In this document: piece by piece, positions 1-7,317 of the stretch
Numbering within the stretch: the stretch's first letter is position 1
Layout of the letters: every line of letters starts with the position of its first letter
From: Lysobacterales bacterium
Lineage (GTDB): Bacteria > Pseudomonadota > Gammaproteobacteria > Xanthomonadales > SZUA-38
Reading direction: 5' to 3'
DNA length: 47,751 nucleotides
NCBI GenBank assembly: GCA_030065125.1
Contig: JASJDM010000038.1
Location: 1 to 47,751, forward strand
Position numbers and translations under genes: made by a program
The notes under the pieces: model-generated
Told to the model about the DNA's origin: nothing
The model's database searches: none
What the model saw: only the letters and a program-made list of their open reading frames with translations

Positions 1-605
1 AAATCACTAACAGCAGTGGGTCCAGTGTTTGGAGTGCTGATTATGAGCCGTTTGGCAACCTCAATTCCGAGTCAGGGACGCTCACAAACAAACTAAGATT
101 TCCAGGCCAGTACGAGGACAGCGAAACGGGCAACTATCAAAACTACTATCGGGACTACGATCCAGCCTATGGTCGATATCTCCAAAGCGATCCAGTTGGG
201 ATACGTGGCGGTCTTAATACCTATTCCTATGTTTATGCCTCCCCACTTAACTTTGCTGATCCGACAGGATTGTCGGCGACGATATTCTTGCCCCGCCTTT
301 TCTGGCCGAGGCCCCTTCCGTTTCCGATTGATCCAACCGTTACGGTTCCGTTGCCCAACGGTGAACTTCCAACAACTGGCGATTGCAAAGCGAGTGAGTG
401 GGAATTGTGCTGGGCAAAATGCGGTGGACCCCCTCGCGGGTGCTATGTGACCATTCGTTGGAAAATACGATCCGCGCGTGGCGGTCGCCCCATTCGTTCT
501 GAGGAGCGAGAAGTGAACTGCAATTGTGATGATGGATTTGTGTGTAATGAACCCCCGTCTATTGATCTGGACTTCGGCAAGCCTAGGTTTGATTTATCGA
601 CATGA
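1..605 (+). CDS. RHS repeat protein, C-terminal fragment with variable Cys-rich tip
   Basis: The reading frame is open from base 3 to the TGA at 603-605 (200 residues, 5' end outside the window). It shows the RHS-associated core: YEPFGN near residue 19, then LRFPGQYEDSETG, NYYRDYDPAYGRYLQSDP and the closing DPTGL that ends the conserved shell. In RHS/YD-repeat proteins the sequence after this point is the polymorphic, often toxic tip released from the RHS cage. Here the tip is about 110 residues with seven cysteines (DCK, LCW, KCG, GCY, NCNC, VCN) and a proline-rich start, and it matches no toxin fold I know. Base composition is visibly more AT-rich than the rest of the window, as is common for acquired RHS tips. 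The stop overlaps the next ATG by 4 bp. RHS identity is sure; toxicity of the tip is inference. Confidence 0.88.
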   Translation, partial: ITNSSGSSVWSADYEPFGNLNSESGTLTNKLRFPGQYEDSETGNYQNYYRDYDPAYGRYLQSDPVGIRGGLNTYSYVYASPLNFADPTGLSATIFLPRLFWPRPLPFPIDPTVTVPLPNGELPTTGDCKASEWELCWAKCGGPPRGCYVTIRWKIRSARGGRPIRSEEREVNCNCDDGFVCNEPPSIDLDFGKPRFDLST

Positions 606-904
606 ATGATACATCTGAATACCAACACTCTGACCTCTACTTTCGAGTCACATACGCCGACGTGGGGATGAAGTATCCGCTAATTGAGTCATTTGTTTTT
701 GTTGGAAAAAACATTGGCTGTGACGACCATTCAGATACTTGGTATTTCCAGCCGGCTAGGAGTTTCGCTATGTACGGATCGGTCCTAAGTACTGATTCCG
801 GAGATCGCATGGTTGTAGCGGCAGATGAAAAGGAGGCCGAAGAGATGTTAGATGTGCGTGGCCTGATGGTGGAATTGCAGAATGCGGCCCAACGTCGCAT
901 GTGA
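602..904 (+). CDS. small protein translationally coupled to the RHS tip; candidate immunity protein
   Basis: A 100-residue ORF starts at the ATG that overlaps the RHS stop codon (ATGA). It is acidic, has no signal peptide or membrane segment, and contains an aromatic-rich beta-type N-terminal half (DLYFRVTYADVG, FVFVG, DTWYFQPARSF) followed by an acidic helix (DEKEAEEMLDVRGLMVELQNAAQ). I recognise no family. Position directly after a polymorphic RHS tip, 4-bp coupling and small size are what is known for cognate immunity proteins of RHS toxins, so that role is inferred from context only. It ends just before a repeat-rich, gene-free stretch. Confidence 0.62.
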   Translation: MNDTSEYQHSDLYFRVTYADVGMKYPLIESFVFVGKNIGCDDHSDTWYFQPARSFAMYGSVLSTDSGDRMVVAADEKEAEEMLDVRGLMVELQNAAQRRM

Positions 905-938
905 ACGAAACACGGGACAGAACGAAACACGGAAACAC

Positions 939-1080
939 GGGACAGGCAACGAAATCCAAAACAACGAACAGCCCGCAGACCAGCAGCGTGGCAAATCCGG
1001 CAAATCCGGCAAATCCGGGACAGGCAACGAACAAATCCGGGACAGGCAACAAATAGGCCGATCCGGGACAGGCAACGAAT
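939..1080 (+). repeat. short tandem/direct repeats after the RHS locus
   Basis: The word GGGACAGGCAACGAA recurs (about 939, 1017 and 1065 exactly, 1039 with one change), mostly preceded by ATCC. Between copies 1 and 2 a 9-bp unit CAAATCCGG is repeated three times in tandem at 992-1018. ORFs read through here on either strand are low-complexity products of the repeat. No gene is visible from 905 to 1402. Function unknown; it may be debris of displaced RHS tips or a simple repeat. Confidence 0.75.
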
Positions 1081-1090
1081 AGGGTGCAAC

Positions 1091-1142
1091 GTCGCGCGGG
1101 TCGGACCAATCTAGCAGCGTCTCGCGGGTCGGGCCAATCTAG
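1091..1142 (+). repeat. 24-bp direct repeat, two copies
   Basis: Positions 1091-1114 and 1119-1142 are near-identical 24-mers (core GCGGGTCGGNCCAATCTAG, two differences) with a period of 28 bp. They sit between the tandem repeats and a degenerate palindrome array. Confidence 0.7.
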
Positions 1143-1261
1143 TTCCTTGTATTGAAATAAAAAGCCCTGCCGAAATGCGGGCAGATTGTCGCTTAAACAG
1201 CCCATTTTCGGGTGGTTTTCGAGATTCTAAGGAATCGTAGCCGCAGCCTACGGCGTCGCAT

Positions 1262-1384
1262 ATCGCGGCCCATGGGGCGCGTTCCCCAGGCTGCGTTAGC
1301 AGCCGTTCCCCCCAGACTCAGGCATTTACCAGCTCGCGTAGCGAAGCGTTCACCAGCGCCCAAAGGGCGCGTTCACGCGCCCCG
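1262..1384 (-). repeat. hairpin-array cluster A (degenerate)
   Basis: Read on the minus strand this is a worn member of the array family seen elsewhere in the window: linker variants GGTGAAC/GGGGAAC alternating with palindromes GCGCCC-ttt-GGGCGC, an imperfect GCTTCGC-tac-GCGAGC, GGCTGC-taac-GCAGCC and a final decayed GCGCCCC unit. The stem order matches the better kept arrays. On the minus strand it lies just beyond the stop codon of the gene at 1403-1918. Confidence 0.75.
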
Positions 1385-1402
1385 CCGAACAAAAAGTCGA
1401 TG

Positions 1403-1918
1403 TCACGTTGCTGATGTCGCCTGCTCGACGCGCTCGTTCGCACGGACTCGATCCAGGTTGTCGAGTGTGAGGGTCTGCGGAAATCTGAATTTCAGAACGG
1501 CGTTCGTGACGCCGACCAGCTCCATACCCAGGATGACGTCGCAGTCTGTCTCCTTAAGCGTGTCGGCAACCGTATAGCGGGTGGATTCGCAGCCCATGAC
1601 GAGCGCCGCGTCATACCCGGCAGCGTGCTTCCGCAAGCGGTTGCGCTGCCCGCTTGTCCACAGGCAGGCTGCGGCGCAGGGGAAGTGGCTGGTGAAGACC
1701 CCTGTCTTGATGCCGTCGCGTTCGAGACCCTCCTGAATGCTGCTGAGATGAGCTTCGTAGGCCGGCGTCTTGATGCCGTGCTTGAACAACTCCATGAACG
1801 GCGAGTCCGTGTCGGTGGCCAGGCTGATGGGTGGGCACACGGGACACGAAACAATGAGAACTGACGCGTAGCCTCGCAGCTCGTCGGAAAAATCTATTGG
1901 CTCCAGGTGAAAAGGCAT
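1403..1918 (-). CDS. conserved-looking cytosolic protein with six cysteines, function unknown
   Basis: The ATG at 1918 is chosen because GAAGGAGG lies 8-9 bases upstream; the longer frame to 2005 has no such site. The product is 171 residues with no signal peptide. It has C25-P-V-C28 in a hydrophobic-start motif (VLIVSCPVCPP), FPCAAACLW (C81, C85), a VMGCES motif (C110) and ETDCDVILGME (C126). The pattern of a CxxC, a CxxxC and two single Cys after beta strands suggests a metal, Fe-S or redox role, but I cannot name the family. Hydrophobic strands alternating with helices (YDAALVMGC, CDVILGMELVGV) suggest an alpha/beta fold. It stands alone between repeat arrays, so context gives no help. Confidence 0.7.
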   Translation of the reverse strand: MPFHLEPIDFSDELRGYASVLIVSCPVCPPISLATDTDSPFMELFKHGIKTPAYEAHLSSIQEGLERDGIKTGVFTSHFPCAAACLWTSGQRNRLRKHAAGYDAALVMGCESTRYTVADTLKETDCDVILGMELVGVTNAVLKFRFPQTLTLDNLDRVRANERVEQATSAT

Positions 1919-2139
1919 ATCGATCCTCCTTCGCGGCGATGAACTCCGAGAAGAATGGCCGCCGCAATAATCCGGAATATCGGCAGCCCGGCGATCTTGG
2001 GTCATACGTGGCGTCGCTGCGGCGTCGCGGAGGAAGCGAGGACCCGTGGCTTTGCGTCTCCAGCTTTGGCTGGATTTGCCTTTATCAACCGTCAGTTTCC
2101 GCCTGGAGGGGAAATGCCGTCAATTCTGGGATGTACTTA

Positions 2140-2260
2140 AAGGCTGCTGTCGCAGCCTTGGGGAACGCGCCCTTTGGGCGCTGGGGAACGGCTGCTGACG
2201 CAGCCTGGGGAACGCTCGCTGCGCGAGCTGGGGAACGCGCTTCGCGCTGGGCCCTTCGGT
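2140..2260 (+). repeat. hairpin-array cluster B (forward, 5 units)
   Basis: Five palindromes separated by the constant linker TGGGGAAC: GGCTGC/GCAGCC (2142-2157), GCGCCC/GGGCGC (2167-2181), GGCTGC/GCAGCC (2190-2205), GCTCGC/GCGAGC (2214-2228) and GCGC-ttc-GCGC (2237-2247). Loops are 3-4 bases. It faces cluster C across about 75 bp. The whole stretch 1919-2434 holds no gene, only clusters B and C. Confidence 0.9.
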
Positions 2261-2335
2261 GAACGGAACGAACCATTCGAGCACACAGTCTTCGATCAGC
2301 TGATGAACAAAACCTGGCGTACGGCCAAGAGAATG

Positions 2336-2430
2336 TCCCAGCGCGCGACGCGCGCGTTCCCCAGGCCGCATGCGGCCGTTTCCCAGCTCGCGTAGCGAGC
2401 GTTCCCCAGCGCCCGAAGGGCGCGTTCCCT
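2336..2430 (-). repeat. hairpin-array cluster C (reverse, 4 units), 3' of radC
   Basis: On the minus strand, 4 bp after the radC stop, the array reads GGGAAC then stems GCGCCC/GGGCGC, GCTCGC/GCGAGC, GGCCGC/GCGGCC and GCGCGC/GCGCGC with linkers GGGGAAC or GGGAAAC. Being directly after a stop codon it may end or protect the radC transcript; there is no T-tract typical of an intrinsic terminator. Confidence 0.9.
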
Positions 2431-2434
2431 TTCT

Positions 2435-3115
2435 CTACAGAATCCCCCGCCGAGCAAACGAAGTCGCCCTGCCTTCGCCAATCACCAGGTGGTCCAACAG
2501 CCGTATATCAACCAGATCCAGCGCCTGGCCCAGGCGGCGGGTGAGGTGTCGGTCGGCTTCGCTGGGTTCCGCCACGCCGGAAGGGTGGTTGTGGGCCAGG
2601 ATGACGGCGGCGGCGTTGTGCTGGAGGGATTGGCGGACCACCTCCCTTGGATACACGGCAGCGGCGTCGATGGTCCCCTCGAACAGCACCTCGCAATGGA
2701 TGACCCGGTGCCTGCTGTCCAGGAAGACACAGACGAAGGTCTCCCGGGAGCGGTCCCTGAGCCAGTAGCGCAGGTAGGCCTCGGTGGCCGCCGGGTCCCG
2801 CAGGACATCCGAGCGCTGCATTTTCTCCCGGAGCTGCCTGCCGCTGATCTCGCGGATCGCCCGGAACCGGGCATACTGGGCCGGGCCCAGTCCGGATACC
2901 GCCAGGAACGTCCGGGAATCCGTATGCAGCAGCCCATGCAGGCCCCCGTGGCTCAGGATCAGCTGCCGGGCAAGTTCCAGCGCGCTGTACTTTCCGCTGC
3001 CGGTGCCAAGCACCAGCGCCACCAGTTCGGCATCGGTCAGGGCCTGTGCGCCTCGCGACAGCAGTCGCTCCCTTGGTCTTTCCTGCTGTCGTTCCTGTTT
3101 CGGCCGGTTTTCCAT
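2435..3115 (-). CDS. radC: DNA repair protein RadC (JAB/MPN domain)
   Basis: 226 residues from the ATG at 3115 (MENRPKQ); the frame extends upstream to 3154 but family members begin near this Met. An N-terminal helix-hairpin-helix region (ERLLSRGAQALTDAELVALVLGTG, SGLGPAQYARFRAI) is followed by the JAB/MPN metal-binding core with AVILAHNHPSGVAEPSEAD, where the two His and the downstream Asp are the expected zinc ligands. RadC-family proteins are annotated in DNA repair, though their true function is unsettled. It is divergent from coaBC, the usual arrangement in gammaproteobacteria. Its 3' end abuts hairpin-array cluster C. Confidence 0.96.
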   Translation of the reverse strand: MENRPKQERQQERPRERLLSRGAQALTDAELVALVLGTGSGKYSALELARQLILSHGGLHGLLHTDSRTFLAVSGLGPAQYARFRAIREISGRQLREKMQRSDVLRDPAATEAYLRYWLRDRSRETFVCVFLDSRHRVIHCEVLFEGTIDAAAVYPREVVRQSLQHNAAAVILAHNHPSGVAEPSEADRHLTRRLGQALDLVDIRLLDHLVIGEGRATSFARRGIL

Positions 3116-3237
3116 CCTTGATTTCCCGACGATTGACCGTTGGGAATCTCTCACGCCTGACGCGGGTTTGATACGGAAAAACGCCCCGTTTCCCTGTAAG
3201 CTATGCGCGGGTCAAATGGGAGCAGAAGATCGACGGG

Positions 3238-4449
3238 ATGTCACTGGAAGGGCGTCGAATCGTGCTGGGCGTTTCGGGTGGGATCGCCGCTTACAAGGCA
3301 CCTGATCTCGTCAGGCGGCTGCGTGACGCCGGCGCCTCGGTGCGCGTGGTGATGACCCGCGGCGCGGAGTCGTTCGTTTCGCCCATGACCTTCCAGGCCG
3401 TATCCGGCCATCCTGTACACGATACCCTGTGGAGCGCCGAAGCCGAGGCGGCCATGGGGCACATCGACCTGGCCCGGTGGGCCGACCTTGTGCTGGTGGC
3501 GCCGGCGACTGCCAATGTCATGGCCAGACTGGCCCACGGACTGGCCGATGACCTGCTGACCACCCTGATACTGGCAACCGAATCACCGGTGTGCATAGCG
3601 CCCGCCATGAATCACCAGATGTGGCTGCATCCGGCGACCCAGGGAAATCTCACGGTGCTGGAAGATCGGGGGGTGGCCATAATGGGCCCCGGCGCCGGTG
3701 ACCAGGCCTGCGGGGAAACCGGTCCCGGACGTATGCTGGAACCCCAGGACTTGGCCGACCGGGTCCAGTTGCTGTTGGGCCGTGCCGGTACGCTGGCCGG
3801 GGTCAAGGTCCTGGTGACCGCCGGGCCAACCCTGGAAGACCTGGATCCGGTGCGCTTCCTGGGTAACCGCAGCTCGGGGAAAATGGGTTTCGCCGTGGCA
3901 GAAGCCGCGCGTCGCCTCGGTGCTGAGGTGACCCTGGTTGCCGGCCCGGTGTCGCTGGACACGCCTGCCGGGGTCGAGCGGGTGAATGTGCGCTCCGCCC
4001 AGGAGATGTATGCCGCCGTCATGCAGCGGGCCGCGGACAGCGACATTTATGTGGGTGCCGCGGCGGTGGCGGATTTTCGGCCGAAGCTGGCCAGTGAGGA
4101 AAAAATCAAGAAAGGGACGGAGGACTTTCAGACCATTGAACTCGTCAGGAATCCCGATATCCTTGCTGCTGTTGCGGGGTCGGAAAACGCACCATTCACC
4201 GTGGGATTTGCGGCGGAGACGTCGGATGTAGAGCAATACGCCCGTGGCAAGCTGGATAAGAAGAAGATCGATATGATCGCTGCCAACCGTGTTGGCGTGG
4301 ACCACCAGGGGTTCGACTGTGGTGACAACGCGCTGACGGTGCTCTGGAATGAAGGCCGGCAGGACCTGGCGCTGCAGCCCAAGTCGTCCCTGGCGGGAGC
4401 CCTGATGCAGCTGGTTGAGGAACGCTTCCGGACGGCGAGGGATGAATAG
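3238..4449 (+). CDS. coaBC: bifunctional phosphopantothenoylcysteine decarboxylase / phosphopantothenate-cysteine ligase
   Basis: 403 residues, full length for CoaBC, which makes 4'-phosphopantetheine for coenzyme A. The N-terminal flavoprotein half (CoaC) has the Gly-rich start VLGVSGGIAAYK, catalytic His75 (GHIDLARW), the PAMNHQMW motif with Asn125 and the ACGETGPGRM flap with Cys158. The C-terminal half (CoaB) has VTAGPTLEDLDPVRFLGNRSSGKMG and the lysine-rich EEKIKKG motif. The ATG at 3238 follows GGGAGCAGAAG. The 3' end overlaps dut by 8 bp, so the two are probably translationally coupled; coaBC-dut-algC looks like one operon. Confidence 0.97.
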   Translation: MSLEGRRIVLGVSGGIAAYKAPDLVRRLRDAGASVRVVMTRGAESFVSPMTFQAVSGHPVHDTLWSAEAEAAMGHIDLARWADLVLVAPATANVMARLAHGLADDLLTTLILATESPVCIAPAMNHQMWLHPATQGNLTVLEDRGVAIMGPGAGDQACGETGPGRMLEPQDLADRVQLLLGRAGTLAGVKVLVTAGPTLEDLDPVRFLGNRSSGKMGFAVAEAARRLGAEVTLVAGPVSLDTPAGVERVNVRSAQEMYAAVMQRAADSDIYVGAAAVADFRPKLASEEKIKKGTEDFQTIELVRNPDILAAVAGSENAPFTVGFAAETSDVEQYARGKLDKKKIDMIAANRVGVDHQGFDCGDNALTVLWNEGRQDLALQPKSSLAGALMQLVEERFRTARDE

Positions 4450-4900
4450 GAAAATTCAGCTCAAGATCCTGGATTCGAGGATCGGTAGCGAGTTCCCGCT
4501 GCCGGATTATGCTACGGTCGGATCTGCAGGTATGGATTTGCGGGCCATGGTGGACGGTCCGCTGCAGGTTGCGGCGGGTGAAACCGTTCTCATCAAGACC
4601 GGTATTGCAATCCATATAGAGGACCCGGGCCTGGCGGCGTTGATACTGCCCCGATCCGGCCTGGGACATAAGCACGGCATCGTGCTGGGGAATCTGGTGG
4701 GGTTAATTGACTCTGACTACCAGGGCCCGCTGATGGTCTCCTGCTGGAACCGGTCGGCCCGGACCTTTGACGTATCTCCGGGAGAAAGGCTGGCCCAGCT
4801 GGTGGTGGTGCCTGTGGTGAGGGCCGAGTTTGAGGTAGTTGATGACTTTACCGAGTCAGACCGTGGGTCCGGTGGTTTCGGCCACTCCGGGCGACGGTGA
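4442..4900 (+). CDS. dut: dUTP diphosphatase (trimeric dUTPase)
   Basis: 152 residues, typical for the trimeric enzyme that hydrolyses dUTP to dUMP and keeps uracil out of DNA. The five family motifs are present: GSAGMDLRA, PRSGLGHKHG, GLIDSDYQGPL, GERLAQLVV and the C-terminal Gly-rich arm RGSGGFGHSG. The ATG at 4442 lies inside the end of coaBC (8-bp overlap); an alternative in-frame start further up would only lengthen it inside coaBC. The algC start follows 15 bp downstream. Confidence 0.97.
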   Translation: MNRKIQLKILDSRIGSEFPLPDYATVGSAGMDLRAMVDGPLQVAAGETVLIKTGIAIHIEDPGLAALILPRSGLGHKHGIVLGNLVGLIDSDYQGPLMVSCWNRSARTFDVSPGERLAQLVVVPVVRAEFEVVDDFTESDRGSGGFGHSGRR

Positions 4901-4915
4901 CTATGGAATCTGCTG

Positions 4916-7282
4916 ATGGCGCGTAAGCAAACGGCATTACAAAAAGCCCAGGCGGCCACCCAGGAACGGGAGAAGAAGCCCAGCATCAACTGGCAGGTGG
5001 TGGTATTTCCGGCCGCCCTGACCCTGGGTATCGCTGCACTGGTTTTCGCCGGCTATCAGCTGCTGGCCGGATGGTGGGTCGATTCCCAGAAGAACTCCCT
5101 GCTGACATCGGTCAAGCAGGTGCGCGGCGAAATCTCCACCCTGGTGACGGATCTGACCGGCCGCATCGAGCTGGTGTCCCAAAGCGATCAGGCGGTTAAC
5201 GCCTTTCAGGGCCCCGCCAGCGGTCTGGCCACGGGCGCCCTGCAGCTGCACGACCTGCTGCCCAAGGCCTCCATGGTTCGACTGTTGACGCCTAACGTTG
5301 AGGGGATGGATCCTGAACCCTACCCGGGTGTGGGATACGCGGGGCTGTACCTGCTGCTGCGGGCCAAGGAGACCGGAACCGTCAATGGCCCCGGCCTTGG
5401 GCTGGTGCAGACCGATCGGGCTCACTTCAGCTTTGCCGCGCCGGTGACCGAGCCGGTGGCGGACGGCCACCGAATCCTTCGGGGGCTGTTGGTGGTTCGC
5501 TACCCCATGAGCCTGATCCAGGAAATCATGGATTCGGTGACAATCGGATCTGGCCATTTTGATCTTCGCACCTACTCCCAGAGCAATCTTCCCATGGTCG
5601 CCGTGGCTCGGGGTCGCCCGGTGGATCCCGACCTGCTGGAGGTGCTCGAGATCCCCGGTACCGACCTGAACCTGGGCCACCACTACGGCATGCTGCCCCT
5701 GCAGACCAGCTGGGGTATGGTGCCAAACCTGCTGGTACTGTTTGTAGGCGGCGGGCTGCTGTTCTGGGTGCTGTCCGAAAAGTTTGGCTGGATGCGACCC
5801 TCCGAAACCGTCGAGCTGGAAGATGCCGTGGCCGAGGCCGTGGTGGACGACGCGCTGGAGAGCGCCATGGCCTTTACCAAGGAAGCCGAGGAGGCCGCCA
5901 AACCCCTGGCGACGGTCCCTGCGGAGATCTTCCGGGCCTATGACATTCGCGGCGTCGTTGGCAAGACCCTCAACGAAAAAATCGCCAGCACCATCGGTCA
6001 GGCCATTGGCAGCGAGGCCATGGATCGGGGTGTATCCCAGGTGGTGGTAGCCCGGGATGGCCGCCTGTCCGGCCCTGAAATGAGCGATGCCCTGATCCAG
6101 GGCCTGGCCAAGGCTGGCGTGGACGTTATCGACATTGGTGCCGTTCCCACCGGCGTGCTTTATTTCGCCACGCACCACCTTGGAACGGACAGCGGCGTCA
6201 TGGTGACCGGTTCCCACAACCCGAAAGACTACAACGGGTTCAAGATTGTGCTGGCGGGGGAAACCCTGGCGGCTGAAAATATTCAGAAGCTGTATGAGCG
6301 AATCGAGGAGGGTGAACTCCTCAGTGGAGACGGCGGCGTCCAGGAAATGGACATTGTCGATGAGTATGTTGACCATATTGCTTCGGACGTCCAGGTGGAG
6401 GAACCGCTCAAGGTCGTGGTGGACGCCGGTAACGGCATAGGCGGTCGCGTGGCGCCACTGGTGCTGGAGGAGATCGGCTGCGAGGCCATCCCGCTGTTCT
6501 GCGAGGTTGACGGTGAGTTTCCCAACCATCATCCGGACCCGTCGGATCCGGCCAACCTGAAAGACCTGATCGTCACGGTGGAGAGCCTGGACGCGGATCT
6601 CGGCATCGCGCTGGATGGTGATGCGGACCGCCTGGGCGTAGTGACCCGGGAAGGCGAGATCATCTACCCGGACCGGCTGATGATGATGTTTGCCGAAGAC
6701 GTGCTGACCCGAAACCCCGGGGCCGCCATCATCTACGACGTCAAGTGCACCGGCCACTTGGCCAAGGTGATCCTCAACCACGGCGGCAGCCCCATCATGT
6801 GGAAAACCGGCCATTCATTGATCAAGGCCAAGATGAAAGAGGTCAGCGCCGCCCTGGCGGGTGAAATGAGCGGGCACTTCTTTTTCCAGGAGCGCTGGTT
6901 CGGCTTTGACGACGGCATCTATGCCGCCGCACGTCTGCTGGAGATCCTGGCGGCGGATCCGAGCGGCGCCAGCGCCGTGCTGGAAGCGCTGCCCAGCAGC
7001 GTCAGCACGCCAGAGATCAAGGTGGAAATGGAAGAGGGAGCCCACTACCGATTCATGCAGGAATTCCAGGAGGTCGCCAGCTTCGAGGGCGCCCGTATCA
7101 CCACCATCGACGGCATTCGGGCTGATTATGACGACGGCTGGGGACTGGTACGCTGCTCCAACACCACGCCGTGCCTGGTACTCCGATTTGACGCCAACTC
7201 CGAAGAGGCGCTGGAGAGAATCCAGGGGGAATTTCGAGAGCAGCTCCAGGCGGTTGATCCGGAACTGGAGCTGCCGTTTTAG
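4916..7282 (+). CDS. algC: phosphomannomutase/phosphoglucomutase with N-terminal membrane domain
   Basis: 788 residues. Residues about 1-335 are an extra N-terminal region: a basic start, a membrane helix (about 27-46), a roughly 230-residue probably periplasmic domain, and a second membrane helix near 270-285. The alpha-D-phosphohexomutase core then runs from FRAYDIRGVVG to the end: catalytic phosphoserine loop TGSHNPKDYNG, Mg-binding DGDADRLG, sugar-binding GEMSGHFFF and the phosphate-binding RCSNTTPCLVLRFD. The core interconverts 1- and 6-phosphates of mannose and glucose for LPS and exopolysaccharide precursors. Long membrane-anchored AlgC forms are known in Pseudomonas-type gammaproteobacteria, so this is probably not an artefactual fusion. 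The role of the N-terminal domain is unknown. Confidence 0.95.
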   Translation: MARKQTALQKAQAATQEREKKPSINWQVVVFPAALTLGIAALVFAGYQLLAGWWVDSQKNSLLTSVKQVRGEISTLVTDLTGRIELVSQSDQAVNAFQGPASGLATGALQLHDLLPKASMVRLLTPNVEGMDPEPYPGVGYAGLYLLLRAKETGTVNGPGLGLVQTDRAHFSFAAPVTEPVADGHRILRGLLVVRYPMSLIQEIMDSVTIGSGHFDLRTYSQSNLPMVAVARGRPVDPDLLEVLEIPGTDLNLGHHYGMLPLQTSWGMVPNLLVLFVGGGLLFWVLSEKFGWMRPSETVELEDAVAEAVVDDALESAMAFTKEAEEAAKPLATVPAEIFRAYDIRGVVGKTLNEKIASTIGQAIGSEAMDRGVSQVVVARDGRLSGPEMSDALIQGLAKAGVDVIDIGAVPTGVLYFATHHLGTDSGVMVTGSHNPKDYNGFKIVLAGETLAAENIQKLYERIEEGELLSGDGGVQEMDIVDEYVDHIASDVQVEEPLKVVVDAGNGIGGRVAPLVLEEIGCEAIPLFCEVDGEFPNHHPDPSDPANLKDLIVTVESLDADLGIALDGDADRLGVVTREGEIIYPDRLMMMFAEDVLTRNPGAAIIYDVKCTGHLAKVILNHGGSPIMWKTGHSLIKAKMKEVSAALAGEMSGHFFFQERWFGFDDGIYAAARLLEILAADPSGASAVLEALPSSVSTPEIKVEMEEGAHYRFMQEFQEVASFEGARITTIDGIRADYDDGWGLVRCSNTTPCLVLRFDANSEEALERIQGEFREQLQAVDPELELPF

Positions 7283-7307
7283 GCGACCCCGTTCCGGCGG
7301 GTCGCCT
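7281..7307 (+). terminator. stem-loop over the algC stop codon
   Basis: A perfect 9-bp inverted repeat, AGGCGACCC (7281-7289) and GGGTCGCCT (7299-7307), with a 9-base loop. It starts within the algC stop codon and lies between the converging ends of algC and the DUF4124 gene, so it could serve both. No T-run follows, so a classical intrinsic terminator is not proven. Confidence 0.55.
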
Positions 7308-7317
7308 GCCGGCGTGA

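Noticed and set aside
768..1205. ORFs through the repeats at 0.9-1.1 kb (products with repeated CLSRI or GFAGFAG)
   Set aside because: They are translations of tandem DNA repeats and have no ribosome site.
2141..2260. Rho-independent terminators at the hairpin arrays
   Set aside because: Stems are GC-rich but none is followed by a T-tract, and there are 3-5 in a row; kept as a separate repeat class instead.
4937..6814. 625-codon ORF on the minus strand opposite algC
   Set aside because: Shadow of a high-GC gene: the plus strand encodes a complete, motif-bearing phosphohexomutase, and the antisense product has no family features.
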